Shown here in pieces: positions 1 through 10,500 of a stretch of DNA of 64,000 bases. The position numbers and the translations under genes were made by a program. This DNA is from Amoebophrya sp. A120 (lineage: Eukaryota > Sar > Dinophyceae > Syndiniales > Amoebophryaceae), in the NCBI GenBank assembly GCA_905178155.1, contig CAJINV010000007.1, positions 4,490,258 through 4,554,257 of the forward strand, written 5' to 3'. The number at the start of each line of letters is the position of its first letter. Within the stretch, counting starts at the first letter, position 1. A model generated the notes under the pieces. That model made no database searches and had not been told where the DNA came from. It worked only from the letters and a program-made list of their open reading frames with translations.

Positions 1-1852
1 TGTCGTCGCCCCAGGGCGGTGCGCCCCCACCTCCCAACTGCCAATCGTCGTTGAGCGAAGTAGTCATCATACTGCCAGGATTTATTTCTCCCCCACCCGC
101 AACGGCTACCCCTGCCGCGTGCGTCCTCGCTCGTGTGCCCTCCGTCATACTCGTGGGCGTCAGGTTCAAGTTTAGCGAGCTCGTTGTCCCGCTGGGCGGG
201 GGTGGGAGCGGCGGAACGAAGCTACTCGTCAGATCTTCCACGACAAGTGGGGGTGTGCTGTCGTGCTCTTCGAGTACCGCATCTCCCTGCTGCAACATCG
301 ACCGGGACCTAGAGGTTGGAGTTAAGGACGCCGCGTTTCCTCGTAGTGTTTCGACTGACGGCGGCTGTACTCCACTAGCCGACGATGGTGCCAGTGAATC
401 GTTTACCGACGAAGTACCACCGCCCGGCTGTATCCCAGCATTTCTTGCGGCGGACAGAACCGGTGGGCCACCGGAGCTGGAAGTTCCATACGTGACCCTT
501 GACGGCGACCTGGGCCGCAAGCTCCGCGTGGCGCCCCCGTAGCCTTCCGTGGACGTGGCTGTTGCAAAAAGGCCGCCGTCGTCGAGCGGTAAGTCGCCCC
601 CACCAAAGTCGTCCTCGTCGTCGGCGAACTTGAACATTTCGCGTCTGGTGCCCGACGATGAAGATGTTCCGACCATCATGCCACTCTTGCTGCCACCACC
701 CATGCCCATCGCGGACGTGGACGCAAGCTCGACGACCCTCTCCGCAAACGAGTTACTCCCGGAATAACCGCTCTTGGCGGCCTGCTGGCTGGAGTGGTAC
801 AGGCGGGCCGCGACGTAGATCACCAGGAGTAGCACGATAAACACGGCGATCTGCCGGGTCCTGCTGGCAACCTGTTGCGCCTGTAGGTCTCCGTCCGGTG
901 GCGATCCGTCTTGGTTTCGTAACAATACGTCGTCTCCGCCGGTCGTTTGTGTTCCACCCCGCCCATAGTTTTCGGCTGCGTTCGGGCCTCCGACTCCGAA
1001 CTTGCCCAGACCGCCGCGAAGCGAGGTTTGCGGCTGGTTGTTGTTCTGGTTCCCCGTGGCGCTGGCCGTCACAATGCTCGTGCTGGTGGTCGCACCGTCT
1101 CCTGTTCCGAAGTTGCTCAGCTTCTGCTGCCAGTAGACCTCCTGGTCGTCCAACCACACATGGAAGTCCTGCGTGCGCTCGCTCGGGACCCGCCGCCACG
1201 TGACGAAGTGGAACTGCCCAAACGGGTTTTCGATCAGGTGCGGTTTATGGAACTGTCAGGATCGAAATCAAGAACAAAATCGAAATACTTTGTGATGCAT
1301 ATAATCGATACCAGTTGGGGCCGCAGTTTCCAAGTGGCGCATGACAAATTTGGGGAGCGCCAAAATCCAGTCTGTCATGCTGTTTGGGCAAAGAAGACGG
1401 CTCCTCTCATGCTACTCTGGCAGCACATTCCATACCCCTAAACAGGCTAGCAATCGGCCTCATTTGCCTGCTCCCCAACACAGGCCTTACGTGCGCGTGC
1501 CCTACATTTTATGCATTACAAATTTTTTGAATTTGATTTTGTCGATTTCGATCCTGACACTCTCATACGGCTTCGGGTGCGCGTACTTCGGCTTCCCGAC
1601 CGAGACGACGGTGTACTCCGTCTGCACGGCGTTCGTGCGAACAACTTTCGACAGCGGAAACGCGATAGAGGTGGACGTCGCCGTTCCGCCCGCGGTTGCG
1701 GGGAGCAGGGAAGAGGTCGCGGGCGTCGCGGTGAGGAGCTTCAGTTGAAAGGCGAACAGGCCGCACTCGTCCGGAAAGTTGGGCTCTTTATCCTGTTCAA
1801 AAGTTGCATCGCGCTCTTCGTAATAGTTGTAATTGCAGCCACTCATTTCCAT
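1..1852 (-). CDS. Single-pass membrane protein, unknown (3' end beyond window)
   Basis: The ATG is at 1852. Exon 1 (about 1568-1852) encodes a Cys/Tyr-rich start and a beta-rich region. Exon 2 runs from about 1240 to the window edge with no stop, giving about 500 codons in view. It continues with FGQFHFVTWRR and FHVWLDDQEVYW, then an N/G/T-rich linker, then one clear hydrophobic segment (QIAVFIVLLLVIYVAARLY, about 785-841), then a long Ser/Pro/Gly-rich tail. The likely topology is one globular domain, one membrane span and a disordered tail. I do not recognise the family. The exons are separated by an inverted-repeat intron. Two joins keep frame: excision of the TAT...ATA element plus one target duplication (intron 1241-1567), or GT-AG inside the inverted repeats (intron 1253-1558). 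The LTR element at 1925 begins only 72 bp upstream of the ATG. Confidence 0.7.
1246..1567 (-). mobile_element. Introner (family 5) in the membrane-protein gene
   Basis: This 322-bp element has long imperfect terminal inverted repeats: on the minus strand it opens TATGAGAGTGTCAGGATCG and closes with the complement of TATGGAACTGTCAGGATCG. Flanks are cggtt (1241-1245) and cggct (1568-1572), a 5-bp target duplication with one mismatch. Removing the element and one flank joins codons as K-P-H-L-I-E-N-P. A GT-AG pair also exists within the repeats and also keeps frame, so which join is used is open. Confidence 0.8.
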
Positions 1853-1924
1853 TTTTTACCCTGTTCCTTCTGTGACTGTGGCATCAAATTTCTGCTCATC
1901 TAAAAGTAAAATAACGTGGCTATA

Positions 1925-2300
1925 TGTTGACGAAGATCATTATGCAGCTGCCTGCGCAGCCAAATGCTCAAGAATCTCACCGACCTAAATCGATCCCAAC
2001 ACCCAAGGCCTTAGCTGATCGGAATCCTTAGGATCTAAATCCCTACCCTTAGCGCTAGCATGATGATGATCGGAATCCCTAGGATCCGCCTGATGATGAT
2101 GACCGACCTGATCCCCGTCATGGAAATGCTTAGGCCAGCCCTACAGCTGGCGGGATCCCGAACCTTTGAGACTTTTCCCATTGCCCTCAGGTCGTTGGCA
2201 GCCTGTGGACGCAAGTCATACAGCTGACCCCTTTAGGATTTGAACAACTTCAGCCCCTTCGGCTTGTTTTGAACTGTTTGGCCTTGTGTTCTCGCTAACA
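1925..2300 (+). repeat. 5' LTR
   Basis: This 376-bp terminal repeat runs TGTTGACGAAG...CTCGCTAACA. It contains short internal repeats of GATCGGAATCC[T/C]TAGGATC and of TGATGATGAT. It matches the 3' LTR at 375 of 376 positions by eye. Confidence 0.92.
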
Positions 2301-2319
2301 CTGCCAACCCCTTGACAAG

Positions 2320-2949
2320 ATGCCCAAAATGTCCCGCCGTGCGTTGCGCAAGGCTTTGCGCAAAATCGAAGGGAAAGCCAGCCGCATCGAACGCGCTGGG
2401 GCTCGTCTTCGCTCGTTGGTATCCGAAACCCTGCAAGGGGCCACGGGATCCGACAGCGAGGAGACGAGTACGGAAACGGCCGGGAACGACACGCCGCCGA
2501 ACTTTCCCCCGACGGAAACCCCCGGCCCCACCCCGTACCACTTGAACACCCCGGAGGAGTACGGGAACACCCCGCCCCTGTACCTGTCTAGCCTCACCCC
2601 TTTGGAAGCTCCGACCCCCACCATTTACGGGCCACCGACTTCCCCGAGCTCTTTCGCCCTTACGCCGGTAATGCCGGGCGTTAACGCGGCCCCCTGGTCT
2701 AGTTCTACCCCTCCCGGGCTTGTCGCCGAGGACATGGACACCGAGACCAAGGCCGCCGAGGTCGAGCCCGAGGCCAAAGACAAGGACACGGAGGACAAGG
2801 GTAACGAGGTCGAGACCATGGCCGAGGACATGGACAACGACAACAACGAGAACGAGAAAGACACGGACAAGAAGACCGAGACCGAGACGGACACGAAGGA
2901 GAACGAGAACAAGGAGGACAAGAAGACCGAGAACGCCGGAGCTGCCTAA
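2320..2949 (+). CDS. Putative Gag-like protein of the LTR element
   Basis: This 209-codon ORF starts at an ATG 20 bp inside the left LTR (a second Met lies three codons later). The first 40 residues are basic and helix-prone (MPKMSRRALRKALRKIEGKA). A Thr/Pro-rich middle follows, then an extremely acidic/lysine tail of repeated E-D-K-D-T-E units. There is no CCHC zinc knuckle and no protease or polymerase motif. Position and orientation fit a gag remnant or a structural protein of a non-autonomous element. The biased composition of the tail means that part could be open by chance, so function is inference. Confidence 0.45.
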   Translation: MPKMSRRALRKALRKIEGKASRIERAGARLRSLVSETLQGATGSDSEETSTETAGNDTPPNFPPTETPGPTPYHLNTPEEYGNTPPLYLSSLTPLEAPTPTIYGPPTSPSSFALTPVMPGVNAAPWSSSTPPGLVAEDMDTETKAAEVEPEAKDKDTEDKGNEVETMAEDMDNDNNENEKDTDKKTETETDTKENENKEDKKTENAGAA

Positions 2950-5900
2950 GGAGCTCGATGAATTCGGTCAAGAGGAGGAAGAGAGAGAGAGAGGAGAAAG
3001 AGAAAGAAAAAGAAAAACAAAACAAAAAGACGATGTAAATCGTACATGTTGAATCTTTCGAAGAAATTCTTCAACCCTTTGCAACCTTTTAAGAACGTTT
3101 TTGCCGTGCGAAATCGTTGAAAAACGAACAAAAAAAAGAAGAAGGAGCGGAAAGATGACCGCAAGCAGTGAGAATGCTTGGCGGTGTGTTTGGTGTCTTC
3201 AGACATGACGACACGCAAGGAAGTCGGTCGCAGATGCACATGACAGACGCATCTACCCCATTGCGCTGAGCTGGTCACGCAAGTGACCTGGCGAAGCGAA
3301 CTAGGAAAGGCGTCTGAATGCATCTTGTGATAGACATGAAGAGCAATTCTGTATGAAGATCGTTCTGTATGCAGTTCGGTAGAGTTCGTTAGCGCTAGAG
3401 CAGAGACCGAGTAGAGATAGAGTAGAGTTGGCTTTGATTCGGACCAGTATTAGAGTTCTTGAAGTCTGTTTGTGAATGTCGGTTGTGCGTATGTACTTGC
3501 CAGGACGAGAAACCGCGAGTCTTCGGATTCTGGTCGGTGTTTCTTGATTTCTCTTGCGCCTGTTTCAGGTCATGAAGAGAATCCTCTGTGATGATCTTCG
3601 TCAATGATCGGAGAATCGTCGCAACTCCATCGGAAAGAGGATGCCCATTCAGCTCCTGCCCGTGGAGAAAGCTGAAAGCACATAGTCCATGACGAAAGTC
3701 GCGCGAAGCGAGAAAGGAAGAGGAGGGGAGGCAGCCGCGTGAGCGCCTCCTGATGCTGTAAGGTCACGCCCCTGCCCTGTGCAGGTGGAGACCCCCTTCT
3801 ATCCCTGTGTTAGCCTTAGCGGTAGCTCTGGTTGCCTGGATAGCGTTGAAAGCCCATTGCGTGGCCGTAGGCTTATCCTTCAGCCGGAGCTTCGTGAAGG
3901 TGAGCACGACTAGGGACTGCGTCTTGTATGCTAGAAGAGAGTCTATCTATGGAATTTATCTTGCCCTTCGAGACGGCGCGTCGCAGCCGGTTCCGCCCGC
4001 GCTTGGACGACTAGACTTGGATGGTCGGCTCATCGCCTGGAGGTTCATGGGGCGGAGCACGTTGAGAAGAAGGCAGAAGACTGAGTCTATGAAGTTGAAA
4101 GAGAAGGACGGCCCCAGCCAAGACCGCGCTAGTGCTCTCCGAAGGCCTTCAGCCTGAGGAGGGGAACGAGCGACAGCGCCCTGGCGTTGTTAGGTCGGGT
4201 TTTGGGACAGCCAGTCCGGTTCACGCTGTGAAATTCAGCCCGCTAGATGATCGCCGTGAAGACTCTTCCGTGGTTGGCACCCTCGGAGCGGTCGCATCAC
4301 GCGCGTGATTCGCCTGGGAGGATGGTGTCTGAATGAAACGCGTGAGCAAAGGTAGTCCATGTAGTCAAGCAAAGACCCTTCAATGAGGTGAAGGAGTCGC
4401 ACAGAGATCCAGCGAAGGCTCGAGAGGTGTTCTCTCAGTGACAGGAGCCCTGGATAGCCATCTCAGTTAGGCACAAGCTGGAGCACGAGGTCGGAAGGCC
4501 CCGAGGCAGCTTGTGACGGGATTACAATCTGGAAGATAGAACGCGTTAGACCGCGAGGTCTAGTTCTATCAATATGAGGACGACTATAAGCGCCCTGCTT
4601 CAGTCGCCCTGAGGAGGTGAGCCTGTCCACATGCTTACCTTCCACCAGTTCGCATAGGTGAACACAAGAAGAGCTGTCCAGACTGTATACCTGTGGTTCC
4701 TGATTCGTGGCGGCATCGCGCTGAATAGCGCGACTCCACTCGTTTCTGGAACTCCGATGCTGTAAACACGCGAAGACACACTTGACGCGGTGCGTTTCTT
4801 CGACGAAAGACTTGACTCGGACGAAGTCGGGCGAGCGTGTGCGAGTGGTTAGGGATCTTGATTCCAGACCGCGAGACACGCTCAGCATCTATATGGAGAC
4901 TTATCCATGTGAGTGATCCCTGCATCGAATCACAGGCAGTCGACCCACTCAGGGAGGGCGTGCTTGCGGAGGTTCGAGCGTTTCACCACTGGCAGAGCGT
5001 TGAGTCTACCTGATGCAACATGCCTCCGGCTCTGGCTGAGAAACATGCAGCCCGATCCTGGTGCACTTATATTCAAACTCACTCTGAGGCAGGAACTCCT
5101 TTCCTAGCACCCTCAAACTCAGGCCTAGCAAAAGCGCTGAGTTGCTAGGTGAGTCCAAAACTCCAGGCATGACTTTGATCAGCTCAGGGACCCCATGTCT
5201 AGACCTCGCTACCAGCCTGGTCAGGGAGTCCGATTGGCCTTGGTTGTCATTCGCTGTTGGCTTGATGCCTTCGCGAAGCCTTGTGTCATATGGAAGTCAG
5301 GAGTGACTCGGTGAGACAGGTGCATAGCCCCACTAGTCTTGATAGGCCAGCCGGGCGCTATCCGGACACAGCAGAACCCTAGTAGAGCCCTTGTAGGTAG
5401 GCACAGCGCGCCGCTTCGGTGGTTTGCCTTGCGCAGTGTCCTAGCCCGGGTCTACAGTAGTGGAGCAGCCAGGAAACAGTACGCATGGCGAAGACTACTC
5501 AGCTGCGAGTCTATTTCCTAGATAGCACACGAAGCAAAATTCTGAATGAGGTGAAACTGCCGCGAAGGCTGGCGAATGTGAAAGATGTGAAACGCGTGAA
5601 GCGTAGTGAATTCGATGCCGAGCAGGCCGAATGAGATGAAGGAAGAAGAGGCGCGAGGCCCCTTTGCTCTCTTCTAGTTTGATGATGTGAGAGCTAGGCA
5701 GACTTCTTCCCTGGCGTCAAGTCACCGCCGGCGGATTGAGGTTCCTAACAAGTGGACGAAGCGCACGACACAAATGACATTACCTGACTCCGCCAGGTCT
5801 ATTTTCCTGGAGGCAACCACACCCACGATGGACGCCCAGCGTTCCTACGTGCGAATGGTGCTGGTAGTCAGACGGACTGGCGTGCTTCATCTCCCAGAAG

Positions 5901-7109
5901 CAAGATGCCAATATCACGGACATGCAGCAAGTCTGCTTGATATATCGAGGCCTCTAGTCTGGATTCCCTTGCTTAGCTCAGTAGCTCTAGATAGATAGTC
6001 TATGTGGTTCCCAGTAGTATTGAGATTTTGTCGTAGATAGCTGACGCAGACAGCTACGACAGTAAGACTCATGACCACGCCACTGAGACTTGCCAGTCTC
6101 ATGCGCAGTCTAGTGAGCATGTCTAGTTGCTGACGTTCTGGCTTCTAGATCGAAGACGTCAGGCCCTCGGGTGAGCTTCGAGGCGTGTCGCCTCTCAAGC
6201 CGGGAGCGTCCTAGGGTCAGGCAGTCCCCGGACTGTTTTAGGATGTTCTTGACTTGAGGAGGGGAGCCCCGTTGTGAACCTGCAGGGAGGCTACGTTTCT
6301 GACACAGTAGAAGGAAGTAGAGACTTTTAGTAGATTGCGCTACGTAGAGCCTATTCTTTGTTTGGTGTGTAGCTGACCAGTGAGCAGCACAGTCGCCCAC
6401 ACAGTCGCCGTTCCTCAGCTGAGGAGGGGACAGGTGTTGGCGCGTGCCGCCCTGGGTAGTAAGGTCCTTCTCCTTCTGAAGTATCTTTACTGATGTTTTG
6501 ACTGACATGGTCGCAGACCTAGACGTAGAGGGTCGCTACGCAATTCTTGCGCCGCTACTCGCTATGCGGTGACGTTGTCGATTGGGTGCTGTATAGAAAT
6601 CCACTGCGATCTTCTGTCCAGTTGCTTCCATCTCCAACGGCCCACAACATAGGGAGACCCTTGTCTACGTTGAGGACAGACATGGGAGTGGAACAGTCCT
6701 GAATTGCGTTGCTGGCATGTAGTTTGAGTTTCTCTCTTGCTTTGTTCCCCTTGAGCGAAGAGATGTGAGGAAAGGCAAGCGAAGTGACCGCTTTCGCGTT
6801 GCTTTGCTGAGTCTGTCTGCCTGGCTTTGCCAAGCGTTGACAGCTGCAACTCACATGGAGACAGATTCCCCGGTAAGCAGTTGCTGCGCTCACGCCACGG
6901 CATAGCTGGTCTCCCAGTGCAGCCCAGTGAGGAGTAGCGCTGCTATGGATGAATGTCCTGCGCAGGAGCCGTGATGGCCGGTTTACAGAGGCACTGCTAT
7001 GATTTCTAGACTTCTGGCTTCGAGTTTCTAAGTTAGACTTTTGACTTTATGTTTTGCGCTAGTTTTAGACTTTTACTTAGGATTTCCGATGGGTAGTCGA
7101 GACGATTCT
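2950..7109 (+). other. Non-coding interior of the LTR element
   Basis: This is 4.2 kb with stops in every frame and no frame longer than about 140 codons; none of the short frames resembles a retroelement domain. The right-LTR polypurine core AGGAGGGG recurs at about 3721, 4157, 6248 and 6421, several times within TGAGGAGGGGA. I see no tandem array or nested element. Confidence 0.6.
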
Positions 7110-7117
7110 AGGAGGGG
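7110..7117 (+). promoter_or_regulatory. Polypurine tract of the LTR element
   Basis: AGGAGGGG lies immediately before the TG of the right LTR. This is the usual site where plus-strand DNA synthesis is primed, and it fixes the element's orientation as plus. Confidence 0.75.
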
Positions 7118-7493
7118 TGTTGACGAAGATCATTATGCAGCTGCCTGCGCAGCCAAATGTTCAAGAATCTCACCGACCTAAATCGATCCCAACACCCAAG
7201 GCCTTAGCTGATCGGAATCCTTAGGATCTAAATCCCTACCCTTAGCGCTAGCATGATGATGATCGGAATCCCTAGGATCCGCCTGATGATGATGACCGAC
7301 CTGATCCCCGTCATGGAAATGCTTAGGCCAGCCCTACAGCTGGCGGGATCCCGAACCTTTGAGACTTTTCCCATTGCCCTCAGGTCGTTGGCAGCCTGTG
7401 GACGCAAGTCATACAGCTGACCCCTTTAGGATTTGAACAACTTCAGCCCCTTCGGCTTGTTTTGAACTGTTTGGCCTTGTGTTCTCGCTAACA
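7118..7493 (+). repeat. 3' LTR
   Basis: Second copy of the 376-bp terminal repeat, with the same TG...CA ends. It ends 64 bp before the stop codon of the next gene on the minus strand. Confidence 0.92.
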
Positions 7494-7557
7494 TTATAAT
7501 TTGTGTTGTAATCTTCACAACTTGTTCTTTAGCGCGATGCTTTACAATTTTCCATGC

Positions 7558-10500
7558 TTATTCCCACCAAAAGTGGAACTCGTGGTCTAAAAGCTCTTCC
7601 AACTCCACGACCAACACGCGGGCCATGTCCAGTCCAGGAAAGGAGTCGTCCGCTTCTTGTTGCGCCCACCGCGCGACTGATTCCTTCCCCGCGGAGAACG
7701 CGGGAGAGCCGGACAGGTAGGAAAACGCCACTCGGATCTGCACGTAGGGCGTCTGCTGCTTCTCGTTCATGAACGCCTGGCCCCGCAGGGTGGCGACCAG
7801 GTCCGCGGGGAAGTTGATCTTCAACCTGCGCACGGAGAACGAGCCGGGCAGGGTGATGAGTTTGTTCTCAACCTCGTTCCAGTTCACTACACTGCTATCG
7901 GCTCGGTACCTTTCCCGCTCCTCGCGCTGCATGAGCACGGGGGCCACAGTGTACCCATCCGCATCGTACAACGCCGTCTGCAGCACTTGCTGCGGAAACA
8001 CAACTGCGCCAGACACGACGGGAAGATTTGCTGCTCGCGAATCTTGGCCCGCGGTAGAAGTCTTTTGTATGTTCAGCAGCCACGCAGTTCTGGATCCCGG
8101 GCGGCCGTCTGCGCACGCCGGCTCCTGGTCCACCGATTTCGGCTGCAGCTGCGTCGGGGGCACAACCGAGCCCCCGCCCGCCGTGGCGCTCAGCGCCAGG
8201 AAAAAGTGGAACCGCTGGCAGGCGGACACACCGCGGACCCGGTGCTCCCGATGAAACACCAGCCACAGCTTCTGTTTCGGCTGCAGGTTGCTGTAGACTT
8301 TGCTGTCCTTGGAGCTCCACAGCGGCACGACGGGGAGGCCGTTGGACTCGAGCCGGAACCCCACTTGCTGTCCGCCGCAAGACGACCCGGCCGGGAAGTC
8401 GCCGCCGAACTTCAGCTGGTAGGTGTACGGCGGATTCGATGAGGAACCGGCTGTGTTTGACGATGAGAAAATGCCCCCGAGGCCGGAAGTAGAACTTCCG
8501 CCATTGTAGGTGAAGAACTGTCCGGCTTGCAGGTCGTCGGGCAGCTCCAAAAACACCTTCTTTCGCCCGTCGTGCACGTCGGTTAGCAGCACCTCCGCGT
8601 GGTACAGCTGCGGCGCCGGGAAGTGGGCCGCGCGCACCGGCCCGTGAAACACCTCGGACCCGCCGTGGGCGGAGAAGAAATCCATCGGTAGAAGCGTCGT
8701 GCCACCCGAAAATTGGCACTTCGACCGGGGCCGCAGGTCCCGGGCGGCCGACACGTCGACGACCGGAAACTTTTGCAGTTGCTCGTTCTGCTGGCGCTGC
8801 TGGGAAAACAGGTTCGCGTCGTCTTCCAACCGGTCGTACCGCAGCTCGTCCCCGAGAGGGACGGTTTGAATCAGAAAGTGCCCGAGAAACGCGTCCTCGA
8901 CCGTCGTACCGAAACTGTTGGACTCGTGCGGCATCTCGGTCAGCGCGACCCGGATCGTGTAGATCGCGGGGCCGGGCAGCTCCAGGGACAGACCCATGAA
9001 CGACCCCCGCTGCTCCGCCATCCACACGTATCCTGAGTAAAAACGTACCCACACCAGAGTCAGGATGGGGATTTTGCAACACAAACCTAGGAGCTTTGTG
9101 AGTCACGCATGACAAGTTTTACTCTGCAGCGTAGTGCAGGTTAGCAAGTGCAGCCGCGTCACAGATTGATCTGCTCATCCTGTTCACAGCATCACAAATT
9201 TCAAAACACGATTGGGAATAGCTCTCATGGGGATGCGCACTACAAGTTTTCCTGCCTTTGCAAATCTGCATCACAACTCTGGTGTGGGTACGTTTTTACT
9301 CAGGATAACACGCCCTCGATGGTGACGAGTCCCACCTTCACGCTGGCCTGGGCCATATCGCAAGAAAAAAGTGTTACAGTTACACATTGTGTTGCAAGAC
9401 CGGCAACACAGACAACCTTTCTCATGCAGGAGATGCTTGGGAACCTCGTTTCCTTCCTGTTTTCCCTTATGATCTTCGCATTACAAGTTTTCTCTGCCAC
9501 ACAGAGAAAATTTGTGTTGCTGAATTGCAAACAAATGTGTAACTGTAACACTTTTTTCGTGTGATACGCCAGGTCCGAGGCCCAGTATGTCAGCTTGATC
9601 GCGGACGGCCCCGGCACCTGCACGTCGAAGGCGCGGACGGTGGTGGTGCCGAGAACCGGGTCATTGTTGACCGCGGCGTCCGGCTGCTTCACGAAGGTCT
9701 TGGTCAGACAGATCGGCAGATTGGCCGCGATGGTTTGCTTCTGGTTCGGGTTGAACGCCAGGTCCCGCACCTGTCGGGCCACCTCTGGCTGCCACAGGTC
9801 GCGCAGAAACACCGACGGTTCCTCCGCGGAATTCGCCGCGGATTGGGTGCAGCCCAGCAAATTCCGGCTGCTCGGAAGACCGCCACTCAGCGGGCCGGCC
9901 GCGGCCTTGATGGTCTGCTGCAGGGGCGCGACGCCGGTCCCGGCGACGGATTCCAGTTCGTTGGCCATGGCCAGCGTGAGCAGAAACGGCTGCTCGCCGC
10001 AGTCGTTGGCGCCCGGGGAGCAGTTGTACAGAAATTTCAGCATGACCTCGTTCGCGGAAGTATCCAGCAGCAGGAACCCGGACGGGGAGAGGGATTTGGT
10101 TTCCTGGGTCACTGGATCCTCGAGCATCAGTTTCCCGTATTTCAAGTTCAGCGGCTCGGACTGCATGCGCAGCGCGACCTTCCTGCCCGCGGATTTGCGG
10201 ATCGTCAGGGACGAACCGGAGTGTTTCACGCGAAGGGGAACGGAGAGCACCTGTTTCAGGAAATTTTGCTTTGATTTTACCATGTTGGTCAACCTGAGCA
10301 TAACTGTGCTCTACAAAATTTCTGAAGATGAAGAAACGGCATTACGGCCTCGTAACGCCTTGATTGAGGTGCCGACGAATTTGTGTACTTATTTTGTTTT
10401 CGGGATACGAATAAATCACAGTCATCGACGTTATGTTCCAGTATACCATTTCCGTAAACTCCGAATGCAGGTGCACCGGGTAGTGATTCAGCTTCTCCAC

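Larger units (their letters stand above)
1925..7493 (+). mobile_element. LTR retrotransposon derivative, non-autonomous (LARD-like)
   Basis: Two 376-bp direct repeats (1925-2300 and 7118-7493) begin TG and end CA and differ at a single position (C versus T in aaatg[c/t]tcaag). A polypurine run AGGAGGGG (7110-7117) abuts the right repeat, as expected for a plus-oriented LTR element. Flanks are ctata (1920-1924) and ttata (7494-7498), a 5-bp duplication with one mismatch. The 4.8-kb interior has one plausible ORF (2320-2949) and no reverse transcriptase, integrase or protease reading frame, so mobilisation would have to be in trans. Near-identity of the LTRs implies recent insertion. No TGG-type primer binding site follows the left LTR. 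Confidence 0.88.

Noticed and set aside
2301-2320. Primer binding site after the left LTR
   Set aside because: The sequence (CTGCCAACCCCTTGAC) does not begin TGG and I cannot match it to a tRNA 3' end.
2320-7117. Autonomous retrotransposon coding capacity
   Set aside because: No frame carries the reverse transcriptase YxDD box, RNase H, integrase or protease motifs on either strand.
10304-10388. Gene boundary splitting the large secreted-protein gene in two
   Set aside because: An 85-nt GT-AG intron keeps the frame and the flanking segments are similar in character, so one gene is preferred, though not proven.
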